Shown piece after piece: positions 21,835 through 31,834 of a stretch of 64,000 nucleotides of DNA. Both the position numbers and the translations under genes were made by a program. The notes beneath the pieces are model-generated. The model was not told the origin of the DNA. It searched no databases and worked only from the letters and a program-made list of their open reading frames with translations. Position 1 is the first letter of the stretch. Each line of letters begins with the position of its first letter. Source of the stretch: Chionoecetes opilio. Taxonomy: Eukaryota > Arthropoda > Malacostraca > Decapoda > Majidae. Location: positions 547,354-611,353 of the forward strand of contig JACEEZ010001777.1 in NCBI GenBank assembly GCA_016584305.1, in the 5' to 3' direction.

Positions 21835-21837
<3 letters not shown>
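20824..21837. mobile_element. Element A2: Tigger-like ends around a LINE-R 3' end
   Basis: The outer ~130 bp on the left and ~110 bp on the right match A1 nearly base for base, including both TIRs and TA flanks. Everything between (about 20951-21732) is LINE-R in minus orientation in place of the transposase. It therefore moved, if at all, only with transposase supplied by another copy. Confidence 0.85.
21028..21732 (-). pseudogene. LINE-R RNase H and C-terminal domain (longest copy)
   Basis: A 234-codon open frame on the minus strand. It starts within the RNase H fold (AVVYTDSLSSLYLLLS with catalytic Asp), continues through CAPSHAGIPGNEVADSAA (His/Asp of the active site), then a linker. It ends with a knuckle CPWCMN...TIEHFLLQCP and FLRKTGQLPCL. 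RNase H removes template RNA during LINE replication. The reverse transcriptase and endonuclease upstream are missing, so this is a 5'-truncated or captured fragment with an unusually well kept frame. Confidence 0.85.
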
Positions 21838-21906
<69 letters not shown>

Positions 21907-22278
21907 AAATCTCGATATAACGGACTAAAGGGGGGGAGGAGTGGTCCGTTAAAGCCGATTTTCCATTATAGCGAGGGTATTTTCCCAAGGGTGGAAAAAT
22001 ATATGAAAAAACGGATAAATTGTGAAATAAATGAGAAATAATCACAAACACAACCAGACTGTGTAGCTATGTTGGGAGGTAAACTGTGACTGACACTACC
22101 TGCTGAATTTGGTCCGCTCCTACACGTGAAATATATGAGAAATAATCACAAAACACAACCCGACCGTGTAGCTAGTCAAGCTCAAGCTCTAGAGAAAGGT
22201 AAACAAACAACAAGCCAGACACAGCCGTGGCTGTCAAAGGTATTGCATATTATCATGACTAATGCTTATTATTATATA

Positions 22279-22976
22279 CAGTGGTACCTTGACTTACAAG
22301 TGCTCCAACTTACGAGTTTTCTGAGTTACGAGCAGTAGCTCGGTCAATTTTTTGCTTTGAATTGCAAGCCAATATCCGAGTTACGAGCGCTTTGTTTTTG
22401 TTTTGTTTTTGTTTTTTGTTACGAGTGAGCTTCAGATACGTCGCCACTAGTTGGCGCAGCGAACGCCACAACATCCGCCCAGCATCCCGTGTCTCACTCG
22501 TTCACTTCACGTGGTTACCTCGCTGTGGAAGCATTTCTGTTGTGTTGCGCTATGCAAATGGCGGAGGGTGAATGCAGTACATTTAGCGGCAGTTCCACCC
22601 ACAGCTGTTTCCAACAGCTGATACACAGAGTGTAAACAGTGCACTGGCGAATGCAAATGGAGGAGGGTGAGTGCAGTATGTTTAGCGTCAGTTCCACCCA
22701 CAGCTGTTTCCAACAGCTGATACTGTTTCCAACAGGTGATACACAGAGTGAAAACAGTGGCGAATGCAAATGGCGGAGGGTGAGTGCAGTCCAGTCATAT
22801 AGGTACAGTAAAAAAATTGGGGTGTTTTTTTGGGGGCCATTTATCATTTACCATTTAATCACAGATTAATGGTATTTCAATTAATTTCAATGGGGAAAAT
22901 TGATTTGATATACGAGCAAATTGAGTTACGAGCTCGATCAAGGATCGAATTAAACTCGTAAGTCAAGGTACCACTG
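22279..22976. mobile_element. Element C: 698-bp Tigger-like MITE
   Basis: TIRs CAGTGGTACCTTGACTTACA (left, inverted at right) are flanked by TA (22277-22278, 22977-22978). The core TTAC(A/G)AG recurs at exactly nt 16, 32 and 48. The interior includes a three-copy minisatellite (22551-22795). Confidence 0.9.
22551..22795. repeat. Minisatellite inside element C (~105-bp unit)
   Basis: The units begin with ATGCAAATGG(C/A)GGAGGGTGA and contain CAGCTGTTTCCAACAGCTGATA. There are two full copies and a partial third; the second has an extra ACTGTTTCCAACAGGTGATA block. Confidence 0.85.
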
Positions 22977-23379
22977 TACATTATATGGTTGTGAAGTGTA
23001 GTTCTATACACGTGTCACTATTTAGGTCAGTTTAGCACTGCGTGTCACCTTAGATAAGGATGATTTAGGGTGTTGAGGTGACAGGGAGAGTGTAGCAGCG
23101 GCCACGCCATAACACTAATAATCACTATTTTAAACAATACACACCTTCTACCACTAAATCACTAGCAACACAGGCTCCTTCCTTATATATCTTAATATGT
23201 GATACATCAAAACTCCTTAAAACCCAAGCATTCCAAAGTAAAATGAGAAAATAATACAATTATGTTGAGTTGACAATTCGAGCAGCGATGAGCGTCTGAT
23301 ATGCCATTCTTGCCCGCAAATTTGTCACGCAAATGGAGTCCGTTACATCCGTAGTCTGTTAAATCGAGGTTTGACTGTA

Positions 23380-23944
23380 CAGTAAAAGCCTTATAACTCG
23401 GCACTGTATAACTCGGAATTTGATATAACTCGGCATGGCAAAGACAAGTTGTTTTTTTTTGGCTGTGATGGTTGGCCCTTGCCCGTGGTGGCGCAGGCAG
23501 GATTCTTATAGTGACGCCTGTGATTTGAGGCTCATGCCGCTTTCCTGTGTCCTCCCAGGCACTCGCAGTCGAAGGTAGAGTTAATGGACAGGGCATAGTG
23601 TTGCAGTAATTAAGTGCTCAAGTGATGTAAAACTAAGTTGTACAGGTACAGTACTGTATACAATACAGTACAGAGTTGTGATTATAAAGTGATTAAAGTG
23701 ATACCAGTGTAAAAATGCAACTTGAGTCCCCCTAACATTTTCTACATGTTACAAGGCTCCCCTCTCCTTGGATTACATGCCTGCTGCTACCAGTTCATTG
23801 GTAAGTGTAGATTTTATGCTTTTACAGTACTGTATTTTTTTTTTTTTTTTTTCCCCTTATCAGAGGAGGACATTGCATAACTCGGCACATTGAATAACTC
23901 AGCAAGGGCCAGAGCCCCTATCGTGCCGAGTTATAAGGCTTTTA

Positions 23945-23947
<3 letters not shown>
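23380..23947. mobile_element. Element D3: Tigger-like MITE carrying a SINE tail
   Basis: TIR CAGTAAAAGCCTTATAACTC with the core TAACTCGG at nt 15, 30 and 47; TA on both sides. It shares its entire plan with D4 (36991-37738) in opposite orientation, including the junction between SINE tail and the TGCAACACTATGCCCTGTCC sequence. Confidence 0.85.
23462..23607 (-). repeat. SINE tail inside D3
   Basis: Reverse complement of the SINE body/tail block (TTAACTCTACC... to GGCCAACCATCACAGCC). The tRNA-like head is absent. Confidence 0.8.
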
Positions 23948-23981
<34 letters not shown>

Positions 23982-23984
<3 letters not shown>

Positions 23985-24769
23985 TCAAACCTCGATATAA
24001 CGGACCTCGATGTAATGGACATCGGATATAACGGACTCCATTTGCGTGTTTTTTTTTTTTTTTTTTTTTTTTTTGTGCTTATTAGACCGCTTATCGCCGC
24101 TCGAATTGTCAACTCAACATTATTGTATTATTTTCTAATTTTATTTTTAAATGCTTGGGTTTTAAGGAGTTTTGATGTATCACATATTAAGATATAATAT
24201 TATAAGGAAGGAGCCTGTGTTGCTAGTGATTTAGTGGTAGAAGGTATGTATTGTTTAAAATAGTGACTATTAGTGTTATGGCGTGGCCGCTGCTACGTCT
24301 CCCTGTCACCTCAACACCCTAAATCACGTGCTACACTGACCTAAATAGTGACACGTGTATAGAACTGCAGTTCACAACCATATAATATATATAATAATGA
24401 GCATTAGTCATGATAATAAGCAATACCTTTGGAAGCCACGGCTGAATCTGGCTCGTAGTGTAATTTGTTTACCTTTCACTAGAGCTTGAGCTTGACTAGC
24501 TACACGTTCTGGTTGTGTTTGTGATTATTTCTCATTTATTTCACGTGTAGGAGCGGACCAAATTCAGCATGTAGTGCCAGTCACTGTTTACCTCCCAACA
24601 TAGCTACACAGTCTGGTTGTGTTTGTAATTATTTCTCATTTATTTCACAAGTTTTCCGGTTTTTTCATATATTTTTCCCCTCTTGGGAAAATACCCTCGC
24701 TATAACGGACAATCGGCTATAACGGACTCCTTCTCCCCTCCTTTAGTCCGTTATATCGAGGTTTGACTG
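23982..24769. mobile_element. Element B3: Tigger-like MITE
   Basis: CAGTCAAACCTCGATATAAC with TAACGG cores at nt 17, 32 and 48; inverted match at the right end, TA flanks. The interior is nearly the same as B1 without the TG tract. Confidence 0.85.
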
Positions 24770-24887
<118 letters not shown>

Positions 24888-25221
24888 TAGGGTGTCCCTT
24901 ATTTGGCAATTTTCGAATTTCAACCGGGACGGGCAGTCATATTGATCCATTTACTCTAAAAACGACGTGCAAAATATTTTTGAAAAATATTTATATTTAG
25001 TGGTGGCGCAATGAGTCTAAAATTTGACATATTTCACAGTAATTTTACTACGGTTCTTGGTTTATTAAAATAATACATGCATGACATTTTGGCTTGTATG
25101 TCACAGCTTTGAATCAAGAAAGCCCTCTCAAACATGTTTGTACTGGTTGTGTGGTGAAAGTATCTCTCTGGCCACCCCCTCTCTATGACACGTTTCGGAC
25201 TGGATGTCGTCAATAAGTTAA

Positions 25222-25533
25222 AACATGTCAGCCGGGCAGGCATAACTGTTGGAGCTGGAGCTGATTGTCCTGGGCGGACAGCCGCTGCGTGGGTTCAGGA
25301 TATTGCGTCCTGGTGCCCTCCACCGTAACCGCTGGATGGCGAAAATCATTTACGCCATCAAGATCTACCTGTTCCGCTATCCAGATCAGTTCTGCCTCAC
25401 TGCAGGTGAGAAATCTGGAATTTGACGCCTCGTCGCTTTCACCGTCTCGACGTACGTCTTGGTTCCGTGCGACATCCCCGACTGCGGGCCCGGCACGAGA
25501 CCTGCAACTGCTCAAGATGTTGGTGTCCTACCC
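25222..25533 (+). pseudogene. I2 transposase, middle piece
   Basis: Translation gives NRWMAKIIYAIKIYLF, matching ARWMAKAIYAVKMTLF of I1, then, after a frameshift, ARDLQLLKMLVSYP, matching NDLELLQALNEYP. It ends at TACCC, where the LINE begins. Frames are mixed, so the gene is dead. The region corresponds to I1 transposase residues of roughly 480-570 in the 735-codon frame. Confidence 0.75.
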
Positions 25534-27164
25534 ACCACTCACGGTGGACCCTCCAACTGAGCAGCTTCACACCACTGGATTACGGGCAGTGGATGCCGAT
25601 CCTCCCATTGACGAAACCGCACCCTCTCTTGATGAAGTCAGAGAGGCTGTAGCTAAGTTGAGGGGTGGAAAGGCAGCTGGTGTTTGTAATATCAGTGCGG
25701 AGCTCCTCAAAGCTGGGGGTGAGGCCATGATCCGCGGGTTGCATGCTGTCCTGACTGCCGTGTGGCAATCAGGTACCATTCCTCCTGACTGGAAAAGGGG
25801 GCTGGTCGTCCCTATCTGGAAAGGAAAAGGGGACCGTCAGGACTGCAACAATTACCGCGGTATTACACTACTCAGCTTGCCAGGCAAGGTGCTTGCCCAT
25901 CTATTGCTGACACGGATCCGCAGTAATCTGCTGAAGCAACAGAGACCTCAGCAGTCTGCGTTCACACCTAGTAAGTCAACAACGGACCGTATCCTAGCGC
26001 TTCGTGTCCCGGCGGAACGCCGACGTGAGTTTCGACAGGGGATGCTTGCAGCCTATGTTGATCTCAAGAAGGCGTTTGACTCAGTGCATCGTGAGTCACT
26101 TTGGGATCTTCTGCGACTTCGCGGGATTCCTGCAAGGACTATTGGTTTGATAACCGGTCTGTATTCTGGGACTGAGAGTGCTGTGAAGTGTGGGGCAGGT
26201 GTATCCAGCTTCTTTCCTGTTAATACAGGAGTGAGGCAAGGGTGCGTCCTTGCCCCATCACTTTTCAATGCTTGTATGGACTGGGTATTGGACAAAGTTG
26301 TAGATCAAAGTGATTGTGGAGCATCCGTCGGCAACACCAAGATCACTGATCTTGTTTTTGCCATGATGCAGTAATCTTTGCTGAGTCGCTGGAGGTGCTG
26401 GTGATGGCTCTTGAGGCGCTGCACGGGGAGGCAAAGCCTTTGGGACTTGAGGTCTCCTGGCTTAAGACCAAGGTCCAGGTGTTTGGAGACTTACTAGATG
26501 TAGCAGTACAGTCTATTCATGCGTGTGGCGAGGACACTGAGATCTTGGAAAGTTTTACATACCTTGGTAGTGCAGTTCATAATGATGGCGGGTCACGTCA
26601 AGAAGTCTTACGGCGGATTGGCATAGCCCACAGTGCTATGGACTCGCTCAGCGGGAGTATTTGGCATTGTCGGTACCTGTGCAGTAGGACAAAGATCCGG
26701 ATCTTCAAGTCGCTTGTGATCCCTGTCTTACTATATTGTTGTGAGACATGGACACTAAATAGTGACTTGAAGAGACGAATCAATGCCTTTGGTAATAAGT
26801 GTCTTCGCAGAATCACGGGGTATCACTGGGATGATTACGTGTCAAATCAGCAATTGCACCGTGAGACTGAATCGAGGCCTATTACCTGCATAGTCCGTCA
26901 ACGCCAACTTCGGCTATATGGGCATGTGGCACGCTACCCTGAAACCAAATCCTTCCCTTTGGGGTTGTATCTGTAAGAGACAATCCGGCATGGAGGAGGC
27001 CAAGGGGGCGCCCACAAGGCTCGTGGCTGGGGCAAGTTGATGTTTCTTGTCGAGAGCTGCTTGGTATGGGAAAGGAGCCTGCATGGAGACTCGCGCGTGG
27101 TAACCCCCGGGAGTGGCGTCTTAGGGTTGGCGAGGCGACGCGCCCCCCGGCGTATGCCCCCAAT
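25534..27164 (+). pseudogene. LINE-T reverse transcriptase with broken FADD box
   Basis: Order of motifs: LDEVREAVAKLRGGKA, WKRGLVVPIWKGKGD, NNYRGITLL, AYVDLKKAFDSVHRE (catalytic Asp), NTGVRQGCVLAPSLFN, ITDLVFA, then the active-site dyad. At about 26361-26363 one base is missing (GCCATGATG where GCCGATGATG would encode ADD), which shifts the frame and ends the first open segment at 26374. The second segment (26395-26976) continues FAESLEVLVMALEAL..., YLGSAVHNDGGS, LLYCCETWTL, RQRQLRLYGHVARYPE, and a further frameshift follows. The enzyme is therefore inactive. Confidence 0.85.
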
Positions 27165-27170
27165 GATTGA
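25534..27170 (+). mobile_element. LINE-T: RTE-like non-LTR retrotransposon, 5'-truncated
   Basis: It is inserted in the I2 transposase with the duplication TACCC at 25529-25533 and 27171-27175. It contains most of a reverse transcriptase and C-terminal domain and ends just after a PPAYAPND-type C-terminus with TGATTGA. The low number of disruptions points to a fairly young insertion. RTE placement rests on motif pattern and short 3' end. Confidence 0.85.
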
Positions 27171-27688
27171 TACCCCGACAAAGCAGTGGCCATGGCGACG
27201 GCAACGGTCTTCAGGTGCCATCTCTGGTACTTGAGCGGGAGGAGAGTTCTCTTGCGTTCTTCGACGATCACCTGGCCATTGAGACGAAACGGGAGATGGT
27301 GAAGGCTCTGCAGGAGGAAGAGGGCTCCGACGACCCTCCTCGACAAGCAACGGTCGAGCTTCCATCCACTGATCTGGCAAAGAAAACTGTTGCAAGTTTC
27401 GTGGCGTCTGTCACGCCATCCTTCTTCGAGATTCTTGGGTTGGATGCGGGTCTTCTGGCAGTCGACCCAGCGGCGTACCCCGACAATCCGGGATACACCG
27501 CCGCCGCCGCCGCCTACGTCAAGGAACTGTGCACTGTGAACGACATCGCTGAGCGAGGCATCGCCCTGATACAGGTCAACCTGGCCCTCACCAAGAACGA
27601 AGAGCAGAGGCAGTTCCTCCTCCAAGTCGTGGAGGAACACCGGAGGAAATACCCCGACGCCCGAAAGTCCACAGTGACTGTGAACTAG
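27171..27688 (+). pseudogene. I2 transposase, C-terminal piece
   Basis: YPDKAVAMA...CHLWYLS resumes the I2 gene directly after the LINE. One frameshift later, SSLAFFDDHLAIETKREMVK leads into an open segment ending VNDIAERGIALIQVN...QRQFLLQVVEEHRRKYP and a stop at 27688. I1 has LWYLSEDLIALVFFEDRV...VNDRAERAIALIKQ...QRQYLLRVVKHHHSEVP. The match in order and spacing over ~170 residues defines the family. Confidence 0.8.
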
Positions 27689-28289
<601 letters not shown>

Positions 28290-28609
28290 TTCCGCGGCCT
28301 CGCTGCACAAGACTTTCTACTCATTCCCATCCCTATTCTGTCCATCTTCCTAATGCAAGAGTTAATCAGTATCTTTACTCTTTCATCCCTTTCACTGGTA
28401 AACTCTGGAACTCTCTTCCTGTTTCTATTTTTCCACTTTCCTATGACTTAAATCTTTTCAAAAGAAGAGTAACAAGACACCTCCCGAACTAGCCTACCCC
28501 TTTGTTTTTATTTTATTCTCTTACTGTCTTCTTTATAGGGACTGGCAACTAAGCGGGCTTTGTGTTACCCATTTTTGTTGTGCCCTTGGCCAGTTCCCTG
28601 TGACGTAAA

Positions 28610-28612
<3 letters not shown>
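28290..28612 (+). pseudogene. LINE-J 3' end (tail only)
   Basis: Encodes HLPNARVNQYLYSFIPFTGK, then LWNSLPVSIFPLSYDLNLFK and RRVTRHLPN, followed by the LINE-J 3' UTR and poly-A. It is 5'-truncated, as usual for LINEs. Confidence 0.85.
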
Positions 28613-28649
<37 letters not shown>

Positions 28650-28651
<2 letters not shown>

Positions 28652-28674
28652 GAGAAGAGAGAGGAGAGAGAGAG

Positions 28675-28730
<56 letters not shown>

Positions 28731-28768
28731 ACCAAAAAACTTTTAGTTTATATATATTATATATATAT

Positions 28769-28865
<97 letters not shown>

Positions 28866-28928
28866 ATATATAAACAGTAAAAGTTTTTTGGTAACTCTCT
28901 CTCTCTCTCTCTCTCCTCTCTCTCCTCT

Positions 28929-28979
<51 letters not shown>

Positions 28980-28985
28980 TCTTAC
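28650..28985. repeat. Microsatellite palindrome
   Basis: (GA)n, GTTACCAAAAAACTTTTAG, (TA)n, then AAAAGTTTTTTGGTAAC and (TC)n: a ~330-bp inverted repeat whose arms combine a GA/TC tract with the same 17-bp unique word. It would fold into one long hairpin. Confidence 0.85.
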
Positions 28986-29058
28986 TTCATCTCATCTCTC
29001 TCTCTTATCTATCTTATTATATTATATATATATATTATTATATTATATATATATATTA
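28986..29058. repeat. AT-rich simple sequence
   Basis: Degenerate TA/TTA repeats up to the left end of I1. Confidence 0.8.
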
Positions 29059-29260
29059 GGTGTTTCATTTTGTCGAAGTCGATAGTTTTGGTTCATATCG
29101 ATGCTGCCCGTGTAGTATATATGCTGGTGAAGTGTCGTGCCAAATTTCAGCTCATTCCATTAGGGTTTAGGGATCGCGCACTTTCGCCCGTATATCGGGC
29201 TGCAGTCAATTCCGTGAAATCCCTTTTTGAAATACATTTTTTCTATCTTTCTTAGGTAAA

Positions 29261-31468
29261 ATGGCGGCTACTAGAAAGTCTTCGCAGATGTGATTGCTCG
29301 ACAAAGCTCCAGAACCAGACATCCTTGGTGCTCGCTTGCCCTCGCAGGAGCAAGTGTTCCTTTTCTTCATGTATCAGCACCACGTAATTAAGAAAACTGT
29401 CCCTGATTCCGTGTCGGCAATGAGTGAGAAGCTGAAGGCCATCTGGGGCAAGGCGAAGCTGACAACGAAAACCGACGCGAACATTAGGAAGAACGTCAAA
29501 AATCTGTTCGAGGAGTACTAAGCCCTGAAGAAGGATCGGAACAGGATAACTGACGGGGCCGAGCTTAAGTGGAAGATTTGGAAGGGCGACCTGGAAGATC
29601 TTTTCGACATCTCCAGCGCAGACGTCCTTGAAAGGAGGGATATCTTGGATGAGGACAAGAGCTTCCTCATTTCGCAGAGAGATCGTTCCAGTTCGTCCAT
29701 GGCCGGCGTCGATGTCGCCGAAGTGGCGAAAGAAAAGAAGAAAAAGGAAGCCGCTAAGAAGTTGGAAAACCGCAAGCGGAAGCAGGATGCTGAAACGGAA
29801 CGCCTACTGGAGAAGGTCCCCTATCCGCGATCTGGCCTTTCCTCATCGTCTACTACATCGTCGGAAGATGAGGACGGCGACTTCAAGGCACCGGCAACAA
29901 AATTACCCCGGCGAGCACCAACAAACAAGCTGTCCCTAAATATTGAGCTAACGTCGGCCTGGGACCGAGTTGGGCTGTTCGTGCGTCAGGCCTCGAGCGC
30001 TTACATCGCGACAGCGAAGGACTTGGGCCACGATGTCAGTCAGCTTGTCATTTCGCCGAGCACTGTCCATCGTTCAAGGACCAGGAACAGGGAGACACTT
30101 GCCATTCAACTGGAAAGGGAGGCCTTCAAGGATCCTCCTCCATTGGTTCTCCACTGGGACGGCAAACTACTACCGAAAGCGACTTCGAAATGGGCTTCAG
30201 AGGACCGCATTGCCGTGGTTGCGACCGGGCAGAACTTCGAGGAGATCCTGGGAGTCTCTGTCGCACAAGATGGAACGGGACAAGAAGTCGCAAGGTCGGT
30301 TTTCCAGGAGGTCGAGCGAGTCGGTGCCAGGGAGCAGATCATTGGCCTTTCCTTCGATACGACGGCCTCGAACAGCGGCATGCTCACAGGCGCCTGTGTA
30401 CACCTGGAAAATCTCCTCGGTCGCTCCCTGCTCTGGCTGGCATGCCGCCACCACGTACTGGAGGTTGTCCTGAAGCACGTCTTCGAAAAGTGCTGCGGCC
30501 CTTTCACTGGTCCCGAGATCCCAACCTTCAAGCGCTTCCAGTCACGCTGGGAATCCCTTGATCGTGGATCGTACCGCACATTGAATGATGAGGAGCCACT
30601 GGAGAACGCCCTTGAGCTACCCCGCGTACAGATGGTTACGTTCCTGCAAACAGTTCTCCATGACAGAAGCAACCCACGAGAGGACTATGATGAACTCCTC
30701 CGACTGTGCCTCCTGTTCCTCAGAGGAAGGGAGGGACAGATCCGATTCCGAGCTCCCGGTGCCTACCACCAAGCAAGGTGGATGGCCAAGGCCATATATG
30801 CCGTCAAGATGACGCTCTTCGCCGACCAGTTGGAGCTGCCAGCTCGCATTCAACGAGGCCTCTGTCAAGAGGCGCTGTTCGTCAGCCTCTTGTACATCAA
30901 ACACTGGCACGAGGCACTGATTCCGGAGTACGCTCCAAAGAACGATCTGGAGCTCCTGCAGGCCCTCAACGAGTATCCTGACAAGGAAGTCGGCGCAGAG
31001 GGTACCAGGGCTCTTTCTCGCCACCTCTGGTATCTTTCAGAAGACCTGATCGCGCTGGTTTTCTTCGAAGACAGAGTCGAGGATGGGGAGAAAAAGCGAA
31101 TGCTGGAGAACCTGGTAAGGCCTGCGTCCAAGAAGGCATTGAAGAGGCTCAAGGGGAAAGGGTTGAGAGTGACCAACACCAAGACCCTGAGCGGCTTCGT
31201 CACCAGTCGCAGCAAGCGGCTGTTCGAGCTGCTGACGGATCGGAAAGAACACCCCCAGAACCTACTCGCGGACGAAGCACTGAAGAACCACGTCAGGGCT
31301 CTAAAGGTGGTCAATGACAGAGCTGAGCGTGCGATCGCCCTCATCAAGCAGTTCGCCGGCGCTGTAAAGGACGAGGGCCAGCGCCAGTACCTCCTGCGCG
31401 TCGTCAAGCACCACCACAGCGAGGTTCCCAAGCGGACCAAGGCCGCCTGCTCGGCCTTCTCCCTCTGA
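29261..31468 (+). pseudogene. Transposase of unassigned superfamily, 735 codons with two in-frame stops
   Basis: I start at ATG 29261 (AAAATGG context) because the same frame runs to the stop at 31466-31468 with only TGA (29291-29293) and TAA (29519-29521) inside. The segment after the second stop has 607 codons from 29645. N-terminus: a basic/acidic Lys-rich region (about residues 150-180), then a helical QLVISPSTVHRSR segment. Likely catalytic features: VLHWDGKLL (Asp codon 30158), GLSFDTTASNSG (Asp codon 30356) and LACRHHVLEVV (Cys 30443, His 30449/30452). RWMAKAIYAVKM and IALVFFEDRV follow. The DNA-then-C/H arrangement recalls RNase H-fold hAT-type transposases, but I cannot assign a superfamily. 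Known function: none; a cut-and-paste role is inferred from the TIRs and second copy. Confidence 0.7.
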
Positions 31469-31489
31469 GCGCGATCAGAGGTGCGTCGG

Positions 31490-31690
31490 TGTAATCAGAG
31501 GTCCGATCAGTGTGTCGATCAACGAGGCACTGAAGAACCGCGTCAGGGCTCTGAAGGTGGTCAATGACGGCGCTGTAAAGGATGAGGGCCAGCTCCAGTA
31601 CCTCCTGCGCGTCGACAAGCACTACCGCAGCGAGGTTCCCAAGCGGACCAAGGCCGCCTGCTCGGCCTCCTCCCTCTGAGTGCTACGGCA
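31490..31690 (+). repeat. Tandem duplication of the I1 transposase tail
   Basis: The sequence repeats the last ~190 bp of the gene (EALKN.VRALKVVND... to AACSAS) immediately after its stop, with an internal deletion of ~36 bp and several substitutions. It ends in its own TGA near 31680. Confidence 0.9.
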
Positions 31691-31834
31691 GTCATGTGCG
31701 CGAATTGTAAATTTTATTTTATTTTGTTGAAAGAGGTATCAATCGCATCCATTTTAATTAATAAAACAGGGCAAAGTCGATATGGCGAAGTATCTGAACT
31801 TTTATTTTTCCCTAGTAAATATGGAACACCCTAG

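Larger units (their letters stand above)
21903..23377. mobile_element. Element B2 interrupted by element C
   Basis: The ends AGTCAAATCTCGATATAACG and the inverted AAATCGAGGTTTGACTG bound a family B copy in the orientation opposite to B1. Its middle is interrupted by C (22279-22976). No coding sequence. Confidence 0.8.
29059..31831 (+). mobile_element. Element I1: nearly complete transposon of the unassigned family
   Basis: The left end (TA)GGTGTTTCATTTTG and the reverse complement of the right end (TA)GGGTGTTCCATATTT are similar over ~15 bp and lie between TA dinucleotides (29057-29058, 31832-31833). One plus-strand gene fills most of the element. It is GC-rich while both flanks are AT-rich. 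The end of its coding region is duplicated in tandem (31490-31690). Its right end touches the 5' LTR of the BEL element. Confidence 0.8.

Noticed and set aside
22551..22795. CRISPR-like array
   Set aside because: The repeats are ~105 bp with no unique spacers and lie inside a eukaryotic MITE.
29970..30812. Alternative plus-strand and minus-strand ORFs over the I1 gene
   Set aside because: They are shadows of the GC-rich transposase frame; only the frame of 29261-31468 matches I2.
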